Shown: in pieces, positions 41,931 through 50,923 of the stretch
Position numbering within the stretch: position 1 is the stretch's first letter
Layout: each line of letters starts with the position of its first letter
DNA from: Kitasatospora sp. NBC_00315
GTDB lineage: Bacteria; Actinomycetota; Actinomycetes; Streptomycetales; Streptomycetaceae
Assembly (NCBI RefSeq): GCF_041435095.1
Contig: NZ_CP108025.1
Span: forward strand, 8,177,845-8,241,844
DNA length: 64,000 bases
Direction of reading: 5' to 3'
The notes under the pieces: model-generated
What the model was told of the DNA's origin: nothing
Seen by the model: only the letters and a program-made list of their open reading frames with translations
The model's database searches: none
Program-made: the position numbers and the translations under genes

Positions 41931-42758
41931 TCACCCCTTGGATGCACTGGTGCCGAAGCCGCCGCCCTCGAGCTGAACAGGCGTGATTGCCGCCGCAGGT
42001 CGGTCTGGCACCACTCCACGCCGGACCGGCCTGCCTTCATCCCCAGGCCTTCTTCGGCCGACCCGGCACCGGAACGCCGCCGGCCGACCCCGCAGCATCA
42101 CGGGATCGGCTAGCAGGACCCAATGGAATGCTATAACCGGCTCACCGGTGCCGGGCGTCAGCTTCGCCCGCCGGGCCCGAGTGTTGTTGAGCCAGAGGCC
42201 CAGCGCGACGACCACTCTGGCCTCCATCTCCCCGCTCCCGTCCGGTCGCTCCACGGCCTCCAGCACCTCCTTGTGCGCCCGGGGCACCCGGACATGGCCC
42301 TCACGCCCGACGCACGCCGCCAGCGCCATCAGGCCCTGCTCGAACCGGTCCATCCGGGACACCTTCGGCTTCGCCTCGGCCGCCTCCTTCGCGGCCACCA
42401 GCTCGGGGTCGGCCTCGACGCCGATCGCCGTCAGCAGGTCCCACTGGTCCTCCTCCAGGCCAGGCCACCCGGCCCGCTGCGCGAGCACCCACCGACCGAA
42501 CTGCTCACCCTCGAACACCGTCGACTCCGGCAGGGCGGTCCAATCGACCCGCCCATCGCACTCCAGCCACCACGACCGGGCGACCGCGAAGCTGCGCTGC
42601 CAGGTGATCGGCCACACCGGGCACCACCACAGGTCGATCTCCTTCAACGCCCGGCGCCGCTCCGCCGCCAGCGCCCCCGGCTCCCCAGCCGGCACCTGCG
42701 CCGCCGCCCGCAGCCCCGAGAGCCAGGTGCCGATGGCGTAGCCACTGACCGGGCCCAC
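41931..42758 (-). pseudogene. HA-domain protein, truncated at both ends
   Basis: Codons from about 42745 down to 42145 encode helicase-associated repeats: SGYAIGTWLSGLRAAAQVPA, then WWCPVWPITWQRSF, EFGRWVLAQRAGWPGLEEDQ-like sequence, and a final LGLWLNNTRARRAKLTPG. After that the frame stays open but the homology is lost, and the normal QLAQLAEHG end is missing. The helicase core is also absent. HA domains are thought to bind DNA. Its start joins the NACHT gene's 3' flank. Confidence 0.7.
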
Positions 42759-42842
42759 GTCGGCACCCCGATGCTGCCCCGTGGCCCGGACGTGCGCGTT
42801 GAGACCGGCGAACCACCGAACAGCCGAAGTCCCCTGACAGCC

Positions 42843-45800
42843 CTACTTCCGAGAGCCCCCCGAGCGGGGCTGGTACTCCAACAGCCCCAAGGCTTCCTTG
42901 GCTGTCCGGCTCACATCCTCATCGTCGTGCTGCTCCATGGCTCGGATGAGAGGGAGGGTGTCGGGTTCGTTAGGCCACAGCAGCGCGAGCAGCTTGATCA
43001 CGTACACCCTGATGTCGGCCGGCTGGTCGCTCGCGGTGTGCTCGCGCACAACGGGCCACGCCACACCCGGGAACCTGGCCGCAAGGACGTGCAGGGCGGT
43101 GGTGCGGACGTTCGGTTCGGTGTCGGTGGTGGCGGCGAGGACGGCCTGCTGGGTGTCTTCGTGCTCCGGCCAGTGCCATCCGAGGACGTGCAGGGCGGTG
43201 GTGCGGACGTTCGGTTCGGTGTCGGTGGTGGCGGCGAGGACGGTCTGCTGGGTGTCTTCGTGCTCTGGCCAGTGCTCCCCGAGGACGTGCAGGGCGGTGG
43301 TGCGGACGTTCGGTTCGGTGTCGGTGGTGGCGGCGAGGACGGCCCGGTGGGTGTCTTCGTGCTCTGGCCAGTGCTCCCCGAGGACGTGCAGGGCGGTGGT
43401 GCGGACGTTCGGTTCGGTGTCGGTGGTGGCGGCGAGGACGGTCTGCTGGGTGTCTTCGTGCTCTGGCCAGTGCTCCCCGAGGACGTGCAGGGCGGTGGTG
43501 CGGACGTTCGGTTCGGTGTCGGTGGTGGCGGCGAGGACGGCCCGGTGGGTGTCTTCGTGCTCTGGCCAGTGCTCCCCGAGGACGTGCAGGGCGGTGGTGC
43601 GGACGTTCGGTTCGGTGTCGGTGGTGGCGGCGAGGACGGTCTGCTGGGTGTCTTCGTGCTCCGGCCAGTACCGCCCGAGGACGTCCAGGGCGGTGGTGCG
43701 GACGTTCGGTTCGGTGTCGGTGGTGGCGGCGAGGACGGCCCGGTGGGTGTCTTCGCGCTCCGGCCAGTGCTCCCCGAGGACGTCCAGGGCGGTGGTGCGG
43801 ACGTTCGGTTCGGTGTCGGTGGTGGCGGCGAGGACGCTCTGGTAGGTGTTCTCATGGTCCGGCCACCGCTCCCCGAGGACGTCCAGGGCGGTGGTGCGGA
43901 CGTTCGGTTCGGTGTCGGTGGTGGCGGCGAGGACGGCCCGGTGGGCGTCTTCGTGCTCCGGCCAGTACCGCCCGAGGACGTCCAGGGCGTTGGCGCGGAT
44001 GCCCGGTTGGGTGTCGGTGGTGGCGGCGAGGACGGCCTGCTGGGTGTCTTCGTGCTCCGGCCAGTGCTCCCCGAGGACGTGCAGGGCGGTGGTGCGGACG
44101 TTCGGTTCGGTGTCGGTGGTGGCGGCGAGGACGGTCTGCTGGGTGTCTTCGTGCTCTGGCCAGTGCCGTCCGAGGACGTGCAGGGCGTTGGCGCGGACGT
44201 TCGGTTGGGTGTCGGTGGTGGCGGCGAGGACGGCCCGGTGGGTGTCTTCGTGCTCTGGCCAGTGCCGTCCGAGGACGTGCAGGGCGTTGGCGCGGACGTT
44301 CGGTTCGGTGTCGGTGGTGGCGGCGAGAACGCTCTGGTAGGTGTTCTCATGGTCCGGCCACCGCTCCCCGAGGACCCGCAGCGCGTCGCCGCGGAGAAAC
44401 GGATCCCAGGGGGTACGTGCCTGGTGTGCTGTTTCGTCCAGGTCGCGGCTCAGGGCCGCAGCGACGTCGCTGCTCTGAATCGCAGTGCCCCGCTGATAGC
44501 TGGCGTAGTACCAGCGCAGGTAGCGGTCCCGGCCGCTCCAGAAACGGTCGAAGGTGCCGAGAGCGGGCAGGGCCTCCTCGATGAAGAGGTACACGGACTG
44601 GCGCATGGTGGTGGTGAGGGTGTCGATGACGGCGTCGCTCTGCGCGGCCACGGACAGGTGCCGGTCCTTGGCACCCGGGGCGGGGGAGGCACCGATCTCC
44701 TTGACCTCGGCCAGGACGCGGATGGCCAGCACCAGCATCGGCACCGACGCATCCCTGGGCTCCCGATGGCGTCGGTGCTGTTGGAGGAGGTGCGCGATGA
44801 AGGCCGCCACGTCACGCTGCTTTAGGTTGCCGGCCGTGAGCAGCAGGACCTCGTGCCACGCCGGGTCCTCGGCGTGGCCGGCCAGGAGACCGACCGTCTC
44901 GTCGCGTGTCCAGTCCTCCTCGAAGGCGCGGTCCAGGAGGTCGGTGGCGGCGAGGTATTCGAGGAACGTGCGGTGGACGAACCCGTAGATGCCACCGCCG
45001 TAGTGCGCGAGCAGGAAGTTGCGGGTGCGCAGCCGTTCGACGACGTGGCGGGCGGCTATGTCGGCGGCGGTGCGGGAGATGTTCTGTTCGGTGAGGTAGG
45101 TGCTGATGATGGCGGTCAGTTCGCTGTGCTGGATGAACGTGCCGGCGGGTCGGCCAGCTCCTTCCTGCATGCGGCGGGCGATGCGCTGCAGCACTTTCAG
45201 GCGCCGGTCGACGTTGAGCCACTCCAGGGCCTGGGCGGCCTCCCCGGTGACGGACGAGTGCGGGTCGAGGAACTTGGCGTCCTTGTCCCACTGCTCGATG
45301 AGGACCTCCACCGCGTGGGCGTAGACCTCACGGCGCTCACGGGGGATGGTCTTGCCGAGCCCCATCGACGCAAGGACGGTCAGCAGCAACGGGTTGCCGG
45401 CCAGCTCCGCCACCGCCCGCACCCCCCGCACCGCCCCCAGCAGACGCTGGGTGAGCTGCGAGGAGAGGGAGGGGTTCTCCGGATGCGCTGCGGTGTACCA
45501 GCGGCGGATGAACTGCTCGACCTGCCCGCGGTCCAGGTCCTGGAGCATCACCTGGGCGAACCCGGCCGCGGTGAACTCACCCGCCCGGTAGCCGTACTCC
45601 CGCGACGTCACCACCACCCGCACGTCCGGGTGGGCCGCGGCGAACGCGGTGATCCGCCGCGCGGTCTCCGCCCGCACGGCCGGGTCGAACACCTCGTCCA
45701 GGCCGTCGAAGAACACCACGGCCCGCCCCCGCGCGAGCAGACCCTCCAGGAGCGGCCGCGTCAGGCACATCCGGTCCTGCTGGTCCACCTGCTCCAGGAA

Positions 45801-46757
45801 GTCCTCGATCGTCCGCTCACGCCACCGCGCCTGCGCGTACTGGCGCAGCTCCACCACCACCGGCACCAACCCGGCAAGCCCGCCCAGCTCGCCCGGCAGC
45901 TCCTCCAACGCCCCCGCCAACGCCAACGCCACGTACTTCGCCAGCGTCGACTTCCCCGCACCTGGATCACCCAGCACCACCACCCGCCGACCCCCCTCAC
46001 CCGCCAGCACCTCCAACACCGGCCGCGCGGGCTGCGCGTGGTAATCCTTCCGCAGGGTGCGGGCCGCTTCGGCCGCCATCCCCGGCGGCAGATCCGCCTC
46101 CGCCAGCTCGTTCGCCGCCATCAGCAACCGGCGCACCTCACCCGGAACCTGCGCCACATGCGGACGGCACAACTGCGCCATGAACACCTGCCGCACCTCG
46201 ATCACCGGCTGCTCACCGGCGCTGCTTGAGGATCCGAGGACGTCGAGGTTCAGCCGCCGGTGGACCTCCTGCACCCGCCGCAGGTAAGCCTCCACGGCCG
46301 CCGCCCACTCGGCGGCGCGCACCTGGTCCTGCGCGGCGCCATCGCCCGCGCCGATTGCCCGGGCAGCCTCACGCTCTGCCCGGGCCCCGTCCAGCAGCCG
46401 CACCCACCGGGCCCGCTCCGCGCGCAGCCACCTCTCCTCCACCCGGCCATCGGCCGACAGCGACGGCGCCCCGGCCCAGGACGACCACACCGCCACCACC
46501 GCCAGCAGCACCTCAGCATCCTGCGGCACCCGCGCCCCGCCCGCACGGCCGGCCGGAGGCACCCATGAGCTGATCCGCTTCCCGGCGAACGTCTCCGTCC
46601 CGGCCCGCCCGGTACGCCGTACAGCCTTCTCCAGCTCCAGCTGCCCGTACAACTCCTGCCGGGCCTTGCGAGCCCGCTCCGCCCGCTCCTTCAACTCCAG
46701 CAGGCCCAGGTACAGCGCCTGCCGCTTCGGCCCCGACTCCAGCTCGTTGTCCGGCAT
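42843..46757 (-). CDS. NACHT-type STAND NTPase with tandem HEAT-like repeats
   Basis: The 1,304-residue protein starts MPDNELESGPKRQALYLGLL. Residues 1-250 are helical, with no effector recognised. The NACHT NTPase follows: Walker A VVVLGDPGAGKST (259-271), Walker B GRAVVFFDGLDEV (344-356), then TSREYGYR, LAGNPLLLTVLASMG and a winged-helix region ending GFVHRTFLEYLAATDLL. After a helical linker, residues 795-1223 are thirteen 33-residue repeats (VLGEHWPEHEDT then VLAATTDTEPNVRTTAL). Bacterial NACHT proteins are known phage-defence sensors that oligomerise on recognising a phage product, with the C-terminal repeats as the sensor. The frame is open upstream to 46985, but that part has poor composition. 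Confidence 0.85.
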   Translation of the reverse strand: MPDNELESGPKRQALYLGLLELKERAERARKARQELYGQLELEKAVRRTGRAGTETFAGKRISSWVPPAGRAGGARVPQDAEVLLAVVAVWSSWAGAPSLSADGRVEERWLRAERARWVRLLDGARAEREAARAIGAGDGAAQDQVRAAEWAAAVEAYLRRVQEVHRRLNLDVLGSSSSAGEQPVIEVRQVFMAQLCRPHVAQVPGEVRRLLMAANELAEADLPPGMAAEAARTLRKDYHAQPARPVLEVLAGEGGRRVVVLGDPGAGKSTLAKYVALALAGALEELPGELGGLAGLVPVVVELRQYAQARWRERTIEDFLEQVDQQDRMCLTRPLLEGLLARGRAVVFFDGLDEVFDPAVRAETARRITAFAAAHPDVRVVVTSREYGYRAGEFTAAGFAQVMLQDLDRGQVEQFIRRWYTAAHPENPSLSSQLTQRLLGAVRGVRAVAELAGNPLLLTVLASMGLGKTIPRERREVYAHAVEVLIEQWDKDAKFLDPHSSVTGEAAQALEWLNVDRRLKVLQRIARRMQEGAGRPAGTFIQHSELTAIISTYLTEQNISRTAADIAARHVVERLRTRNFLLAHYGGGIYGFVHRTFLEYLAATDLLDRAFEEDWTRDETVGLLAGHAEDPAWHEVLLLTAGNLKQRDVAAFIAHLLQQHRRHREPRDASVPMLVLAIRVLAEVKEIGASPAPGAKDRHLSVAAQSDAVIDTLTTTMRQSVYLFIEEALPALGTFDRFWSGRDRYLRWYYASYQRGTAIQSSDVAAALSRDLDETAHQARTPWDPFLRGDALRVLGERWPDHENTYQSVLAATTDTEPNVRANALHVLGRHWPEHEDTHRAVLAATTDTQPNVRANALHVLGRHWPEHEDTQQTVLAATTDTEPNVRTTALHVLGEHWPEHEDTQQAVLAATTDTQPGIRANALDVLGRYWPEHEDAHRAVLAATTDTEPNVRTTALDVLGERWPDHENTYQSVLAATTDTEPNVRTTALDVLGEHWPEREDTHRAVLAATTDTEPNVRTTALDVLGRYWPEHEDTQQTVLAATTDTEPNVRTTALHVLGEHWPEHEDTHRAVLAATTDTEPNVRTTALHVLGEHWPEHEDTQQTVLAATTDTEPNVRTTALHVLGEHWPEHEDTHRAVLAATTDTEPNVRTTALHVLGEHWPEHEDTQQTVLAATTDTEPNVRTTALHVLGWHWPEHEDTQQAVLAATTDTEPNVRTTALHVLAARFPGVAWPVVREHTASDQPADIRVYVIKLLALLWPNEPDTLPLIRAMEQHDDEDVSRTAKEALGLLEYQPRSGGSRK
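43089..44375 (-). repeat. Thirteen near-identical 99-bp coding repeats
   Basis: The unit encodes 33 residues, most variable at positions 4-5 (GE/GR/GW then H/Y/R) and 13-15 (HRA, QQT, QQA, YQS). The nucleotide copies differ at only a few positions. The HRA and QQT variants alternate in the middle copies, suggesting expansion of a two-unit block. A degenerate fourteenth copy (VLAARFPG) follows. Confidence 0.95.
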
Positions 46758-46976
46758 CGCCCGGCCGCCCTGCCTCTCACCCACCCCGCGTGCGCCCGCC
46801 CCGCCCGCGGCAGGCCCGGCGGGCACCCGTGACCCACCACCGCTGACCAGCAGCGTAGCGCCCATCACGCCCGCCCCGCCCGCAACTTGGGACACCCCAT
46901 ACCCCTCGATGTCACATTCGAACCCGACGCCGGGCCCGGCATCCCCACACCAGTGACCACCGAGAGGACACCCACC

Positions 46977-47174
46977 ATGAAGCACAACCTCACCCGCACG
47001 CCCGGACCAGCCGCCCCGCCCACCGCATCCAACACGGCAACGACCACCCCGCCTGCCCCCGCCAACGCCTCAATGCTCCGTGAGGCCGGGCGCACCGCCC
47101 TGCTGGCCCTGGCAACCCGCGCACCCGCCCCGATCCTGGTCGCCGTCATTGACTGGTGGCTGAAGACCCACTGA
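46977..47174 (+). CDS. Small protein with C-terminal hydrophobic helix (65 aa)
   Basis: An ATG behind CGAGAGG starts MKHNLTRTPGPAAPPTASNT. A disordered Thr/Pro-rich part leads to a C-terminal amphipathic or membrane helix (LLALATRAPAPILVAVIDWW then LKTH). It is divergent from the NACHT gene, which starts 220 bases away. The stop is followed within 90 bases by the end of an HA-domain relic on the other strand. Confidence 0.5.
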   Translation: MKHNLTRTPGPAAPPTASNTATTTPPAPANASMLREAGRTALLALATRAPAPILVAVIDWWLKTH

Positions 47175-47263
47175 AGCCCGGCCCTGATGGGCATGGCCGC
47201 CTCGCACCGCGAGCCGACCACACCCATCAGGGGCCAGCCGACACCACCTGCCCGCTCTGCCCG

Positions 47264-48355
47264 CTATGCCCACTCCACGCCATGCTCGGCGACCTGCGCG
47301 AGCTGGCCCTGCGTCAGCTTCGCCCGGCGGGCTTTCTGGTTGTTGAGCCACGCGCCGAGCGCCACGTGCTGCACCACGACCTGGTCCTCGCCGCCGGGGC
47401 CGGCCTCCACGCTCTCCAGCACCTCCTTGTGCGCCCGGGGCACTCGCGCATGGCCTTCCCGCTCGACGAACTGGGCGAGCGCGGCCAGGCCCTGAGCGAA
47501 CCGGTCCGTGCGGGACAGCGCCGGCTTCGCCTCGGCGGCGGCCTTGGCGGCCACCAGCTCGGGGTCGGCCTCGATGCCGATCGCGGACAGCAGGTCCCGC
47601 TGGTCCTCCTCCAGACCGGGCCAGCCGGCCCGCTGCGCGAGGACCCACCGGCCGAGCTGCTCACCCTCGAACACGGTCTCCAAGGGCAGGGCGGTCCAGT
47701 CGACCTGGCCGTCGGACTCCAGCCACCACGACCTGGCGACCGCGTAGGCGCGCTGCCAGGTGATCGGCTAGGCCGGGCACCACCACGGGTCGATCTCCTC
47801 CAACTGCCGCCGCCACTCCGGGTCCAGAGCCCCCTGCTCCTCGGCCGGCACCTGCGCGGCGGCCCGCAGCTCGGACAGCCACGTGCCGATCGCGTACCCG
47901 CCGATCGAGGCCCGCGCCGGCGCCGCCAGAGAGCCGCCGTGGTCCTTCGCCCACACCCGCGCCCAGTCCAGCCCGGCCTCGAACCGGGCATCGGAGACGG
48001 ACCAGATCATCCCGAGCGCGTCCAGCATCGCCACCCGGTATGACGCCAACTCACCGTCCGCATTCTCACTGCGCCGGTCCGACAACCACTTCCCGAGCGG
48101 ATAATTCCCGGATTCCCCGACAAGCGCCGAATAAGGAACATCAAGGCCGCCGGTCTCCTCGAACCACCGCCTCGCATGACCAATCCCCTCACGCCACAGC
48201 TGCGTCTCACCGACCAGCACCCGGGCGACGAACTTCCCCAGCTGCTCTCCCTCGAACTCGGGCTCCAGCGGAAGGGCGGGCCAGTCGACCCGGCCGTCGC
48301 ACTCCAGCCACCACGCCCTGGCGGCCACGTACGCGCGCTGCCAGGCGGACCGCCA
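47264..48355 (-). pseudogene. HA-domain protein with premature stop
   Basis: This long HA-domain fragment reads from WQRAYVAARAWWLECDGRVD through ETQLWREGIGHARRWFEETG, GYAIGTWLSELRAAAQVPAE and WWCPA. A TAG at 47768 replaces the Trp codon found in the sibling at 63 kb (WCPAWPITWQ). The frame then continues PITWQRAYAVARSWWLESDG to the normal end QLAQVAEHGVEWA and a stop at 47264. The 5' side ends at about 48355 against unrelated sequence, so the helicase core is missing. It is the closest relative of the open copy at the right edge. Confidence 0.8.
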
Positions 48356-48579
48356 GGTGGTCTTCCCTCGCGCGGCGGTCGCTGGTCTTGTACCACGTCA
48401 ACAGGCTTTCGAAAGAGGCGACATGCCGATTGAGCGGTCGTGGTGTACCTCACAAGCTGCGAGCTCAGTGAGAGGCCCCCCTTCGCCTCTATCCACCCGA
48501 GGCGGGAACCGGCGGCAGGCGGATCGGCCGAACGCCCCGACTCGTACAACCCTTCACTACACCGAGAGGTAAAACCTCG

Positions 48580-49218
48580 ATGATCGAGCGCGTTGCCGAG
48601 GAAACCGGCCCCACGGAGGCCGGATCCGGCCTGGAACACGGGCCGGCCACGGACACCGGCGAGCACATCGGCAAGATCTACTCCAGCATCCCCGAACAGG
48701 GAAGCATCACGGTCACCGATGAACACATTGCCACGATCTACACCCTCCTGCCGCGCTACCTGCGCGGCAAGGGGGCAACCAGGGAACAGTCCGAGGACGG
48801 CACCCAGCACGCCCTCGAGAGGGTACTCACCCGCGCCCAGCGCCCCCCGGCACTTCGTGACCCGGTCGCCTACGCCTACCGCGTCGGCCAGAACTGGCTG
48901 TTCACGCAGTGGAACAAAAAGGAGATGGCCAGCGATGAGATCGGCGAGCGGCCCGGCCTGTGGTTCGAGCCGGACACCGACCTCGACCGCTCGCTCCAGT
49001 GCGGCCACTTCGTCAACGAGGCCCTCAAGGCCTGCGACACATACCTGAGTCGGCGCCAGAGCGAGGTGTTCCACCTCCTCTTCGAGGCCAAGCTCACGCC
49101 CGAGCAGGCAGCAGAGGTCATGGGCCTCTCCCTGGCAACGGTGCAGTCGCACCTCTACCGCGGCACGCACGCACTCGCCCGTAACCGTTCGGAACTGTGG
49201 GACCGCCTCCTCCCGTAG
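48580..49218 (+). CDS. ECF-like sigma-70 family RNA polymerase sigma factor
   Basis: The 212-residue protein has region 2 (IYTLLPRYLRGKGATREQSE then DGTQHALERVLTRAQ and YAYRVGQNWLFTQWNKKEM) and region 4 (YLSRRQSEVFHLLFEAKLTP then EQAAEVMGLSLATVQSHLYR). It directs RNA polymerase to alternative promoters. The ribosome site GAGAGG lies in a short inverted repeat (48566-48570 with 48574-48578) directly before the ATG at 48580, which could tune translation. Three small genes follow in the same direction, two with membrane segments, and may encode its partners or targets. No anti-sigma zinc motif is seen. Confidence 0.85.
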   Translation: MIERVAEETGPTEAGSGLEHGPATDTGEHIGKIYSSIPEQGSITVTDEHIATIYTLLPRYLRGKGATREQSEDGTQHALERVLTRAQRPPALRDPVAYAYRVGQNWLFTQWNKKEMASDEIGERPGLWFEPDTDLDRSLQCGHFVNEALKACDTYLSRRQSEVFHLLFEAKLTPEQAAEVMGLSLATVQSHLYRGTHALARNRSELWDRLLP

Positions 49219-49369
49219 GAACCCCACCCCTCGGGGGGTGCGGCGCGCCCGCCCGTTCCGTACCCCCACCCGTCCTGTAGAGCCCGACTAGGAAGCACGG
49301 CGCATCCGCCGGCACCGTGCCCCCAGGTCGGGACCCTAGAGCAGGGTCTCGCCACGAAGGAGATCTCAT

Positions 49370-49621
49370 ATGCACGACCAGATCAACGGGGCAACCTCCC
49401 TGGAGGACGCCCCCGCCCTCACCAAGGAGGAAGAGATGTTCCTCCGAGGACTCGGCCGCATCCTGACGGACAATGCGTCCGCGGCCGTGGAACAGACCAT
49501 GAACAGCCCGCACTGGCAGGACACGATCGCGCGGATCCGCGCCAGCGTCCCGGCCAACGCCTCCGACGGCAACCCCGCCGTCCGGACCACCACAGCGGCG
49601 AACCCCGCCGCCACCCGCTAG
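49370..49621 (+). CDS. Small helical protein (83 aa) in sigma-factor operon
   Basis: It starts MHDQINGATSLEDAPALTKE behind AAGGAGA, with a helical part (EEEMFLRGLGRILTDNASAA; VEQTMNSPHWQDTIARIRAS) and a disordered Ala/Thr tail. It is 10 bases upstream of the next small gene. No family is recognised. Confidence 0.6.
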   Translation: MHDQINGATSLEDAPALTKEEEMFLRGLGRILTDNASAAVEQTMNSPHWQDTIARIRASVPANASDGNPAVRTTTAANPAATR

Positions 49622-49631
49622 GGGCAGAACC

Positions 49632-49844
49632 ATGCCAACCAAATCGATGCTGCCGGCTGCCGCCGTCGTCCTCGGCGCCGTGCTCTCCTGCCTGGGGATG
49701 ACGACGACGAATACCCCCATCACCCTGATCATGGTGGTCGCGATCTCCACCATCATCGGCAGCAGCGGACGGACTCAGCCCACCCCGTGGACAGTAGACA
49801 ACCGGGGCCCGAGGCGAATTCACGCACCCTGCGCCGTGGCCTAA
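49632..49844 (+). CDS. Small two-pass membrane protein (70 aa)
   Basis: It starts MPTKSMLPAAAVVLGAVLSC with AGGGGCAG upstream. Two hydrophobic segments are visible (AAAVVLGAVLSCLGM; TPITLIMVVAISTIIGS). A polar tail follows. It follows the preceding gene closely and is probably co-transcribed. Function unknown. Confidence 0.55.
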   Translation: MPTKSMLPAAAVVLGAVLSCLGMTTTNTPITLIMVVAISTIIGSSGRTQPTPWTVDNRGPRRIHAPCAVA

Positions 49845-49860
49845 CCACGCCACGCCCGAA

Positions 49861-49898
49861 GGCCTGCCGCCCCGCCTTGCCCGGCGGGGCGGCAGGCC
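49861..49898 (+). terminator. 16-bp hairpin terminator
   Basis: Positions 49861-49876 pair perfectly with 49883-49898 around a 6-base loop. It lies 17 bases after the small two-pass membrane gene. Confidence 0.75.
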
Positions 49899-49926
49899 CG
49901 GCAAACCATGAACACCGGAGAAGAAC

Positions 49927-50160
49927 ATGACCAGCACTCCCGACCAGCCGACCTTCAACGTCAGCGCCGGCCCCCAGGCGAACATCACCATCATTGCCCC
50001 CCCAGACCCACCACGGCAGTACCGCCAACGCCGCCCACGGCACCCCCGCCAGTACCCCGGCGCCGCCCCCTACTGGCACAGGACCGACGTCATCTGGAGC
50101 GCCGCCGCCGCCATCGCCGCTATCGCCAGCGCCATCATCGCGTGGCTCGCCCTGAAGTAG
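49927..50160 (+). CDS. Small tail-anchored membrane protein (77 aa)
   Basis: An ATG behind GGAGAAGA starts MTSTPDQPTFNVSAGPQANI. A polar, Arg/Pro-rich middle (PPRQYRQRRPRHPRQYPGAA) leads to a single C-terminal hydrophobic helix (VIWSAAAAIAAIASAIIAWL). The FNVSAGPQANITIIAPP strand pattern appears in small Streptomyces proteins of unknown function. It lies after a strong hairpin, so it may have its own promoter. Confidence 0.6.
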   Translation: MTSTPDQPTFNVSAGPQANITIIAPPDPPRQYRQRRPRHPRQYPGAAPYWHRTDVIWSAAAAIAAIASAIIAWLALK

Positions 50161-50388
50161 CCCGGCACCAGCCCAGCGCACCCACGGCCACAGGACCACT
50201 CTCGACACCTCCAACTGCGCAGCCGGCGGCGGTGAACTCCTCCCGCCGACACCAGCTCTGACGGCGGTCGAGGCATGCTCCCCGTAGGCGGCCACTTACC
50301 GCGCAATTTATGGCCACGGGTTTCCCCGCGTACGGCCAAATTTCTCCCCGCTCGCCCCGAGTAGTCCCGCTCGGCGACGCTGGAGCGG
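50161..50388. repeat. Probable left end of a disrupted IS21-type element
   Basis: No gene is seen. Near 50286-50350 there are related words (GCGCAATTTATGGCCAC; CGTACGGCCAAATTTCTCCC), as in the multiple terminal repeats of IS21-family elements. This fits the IS21 transposase start that follows at 50389. Confidence 0.4.
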
Positions 50389-50435
50389 GTGAAGAACAGC
50401 AGGGAGATCATGGAGATCCTTGAGGCATACGACCT
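50389..50435 (+). pseudogene. IS21-family transposase (IstA), 5' piece, interrupted
   Basis: A GTG at 50389 starts MKNSREIMEILEAYDL, the conserved N-terminus of actinobacterial IstA proteins. The reading ends at GAC CT (50431-50435), where inserted DNA begins. The continuation (TGSYRSAAELAGCDHHTVA) is found at 52870, exactly in frame if 50436-52869 is removed. Confidence 0.75.
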
Positions 50436-50923
50436 AATTCCTTATTAGCGGGCCAGAGCGGTTGCCACGACCGTGGCCCGCTGGGGTGGTCGTGAGATGG
50501 TCGGAGAGACGCCTGCATACGACCCGGCCACCGAGGCCTTCTGTGAGATCGGTGCCGCCCTGGCCCCCGCACGACCATCGCCACAAGGCCGCCCGCCAGC
50601 GGCCGGGGCATCGAGCGTACGCATGTCTCTGACCTGGCGTTCGATGCCCTAGTACAGATCTGCGGCGCTTGGTGCCCCGGACCGCCGGCGGGCGGCTGTG
50701 ATCATTCGTTGGTGATGTTGGCGGTGCGAGCCCGTTCTACGGTGACCTCTCGAAAGGCCCGAGCCTTGAGCTCCGGCACAGATCGAGGCCCGTGGAGCGA
50801 GCTGGTGCCACGCAACAACTAGTGCGATGTCGGCCCGAGACGAGGCCTGGAATTAGGGAGCTGAGTGGCCCCACACGTGCTCGCGGATCAGTGCCCGAGC
50901 ATGCCCTGACCAGGGAGAACAGC
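50436..50923 (+). ncRNA. IS110 left-end leader, expected site of bridge RNA
   Basis: This gene-free stretch separates the inserted left end from the transposase ATG. In the IS110 group the corresponding non-coding end encodes the bridge RNA that pairs with target and donor DNA. The assignment rests on position and family knowledge. No structure was computed and the loops were not identified. Confidence 0.35.

Noticed and set aside
43089..44375. Regular 99-bp repeats considered as a CRISPR array
   Set aside because: The unit is wholly coding and nearly invariant, with no unique spacers and no cas genes.
42123..44825. 900-codon repetitive open frame antisense to the NACHT gene
   Set aside because: Its Gly/Asp/Val repeats are the reverse translation of the 99-bp repeats; the minus strand has clear NACHT motifs.
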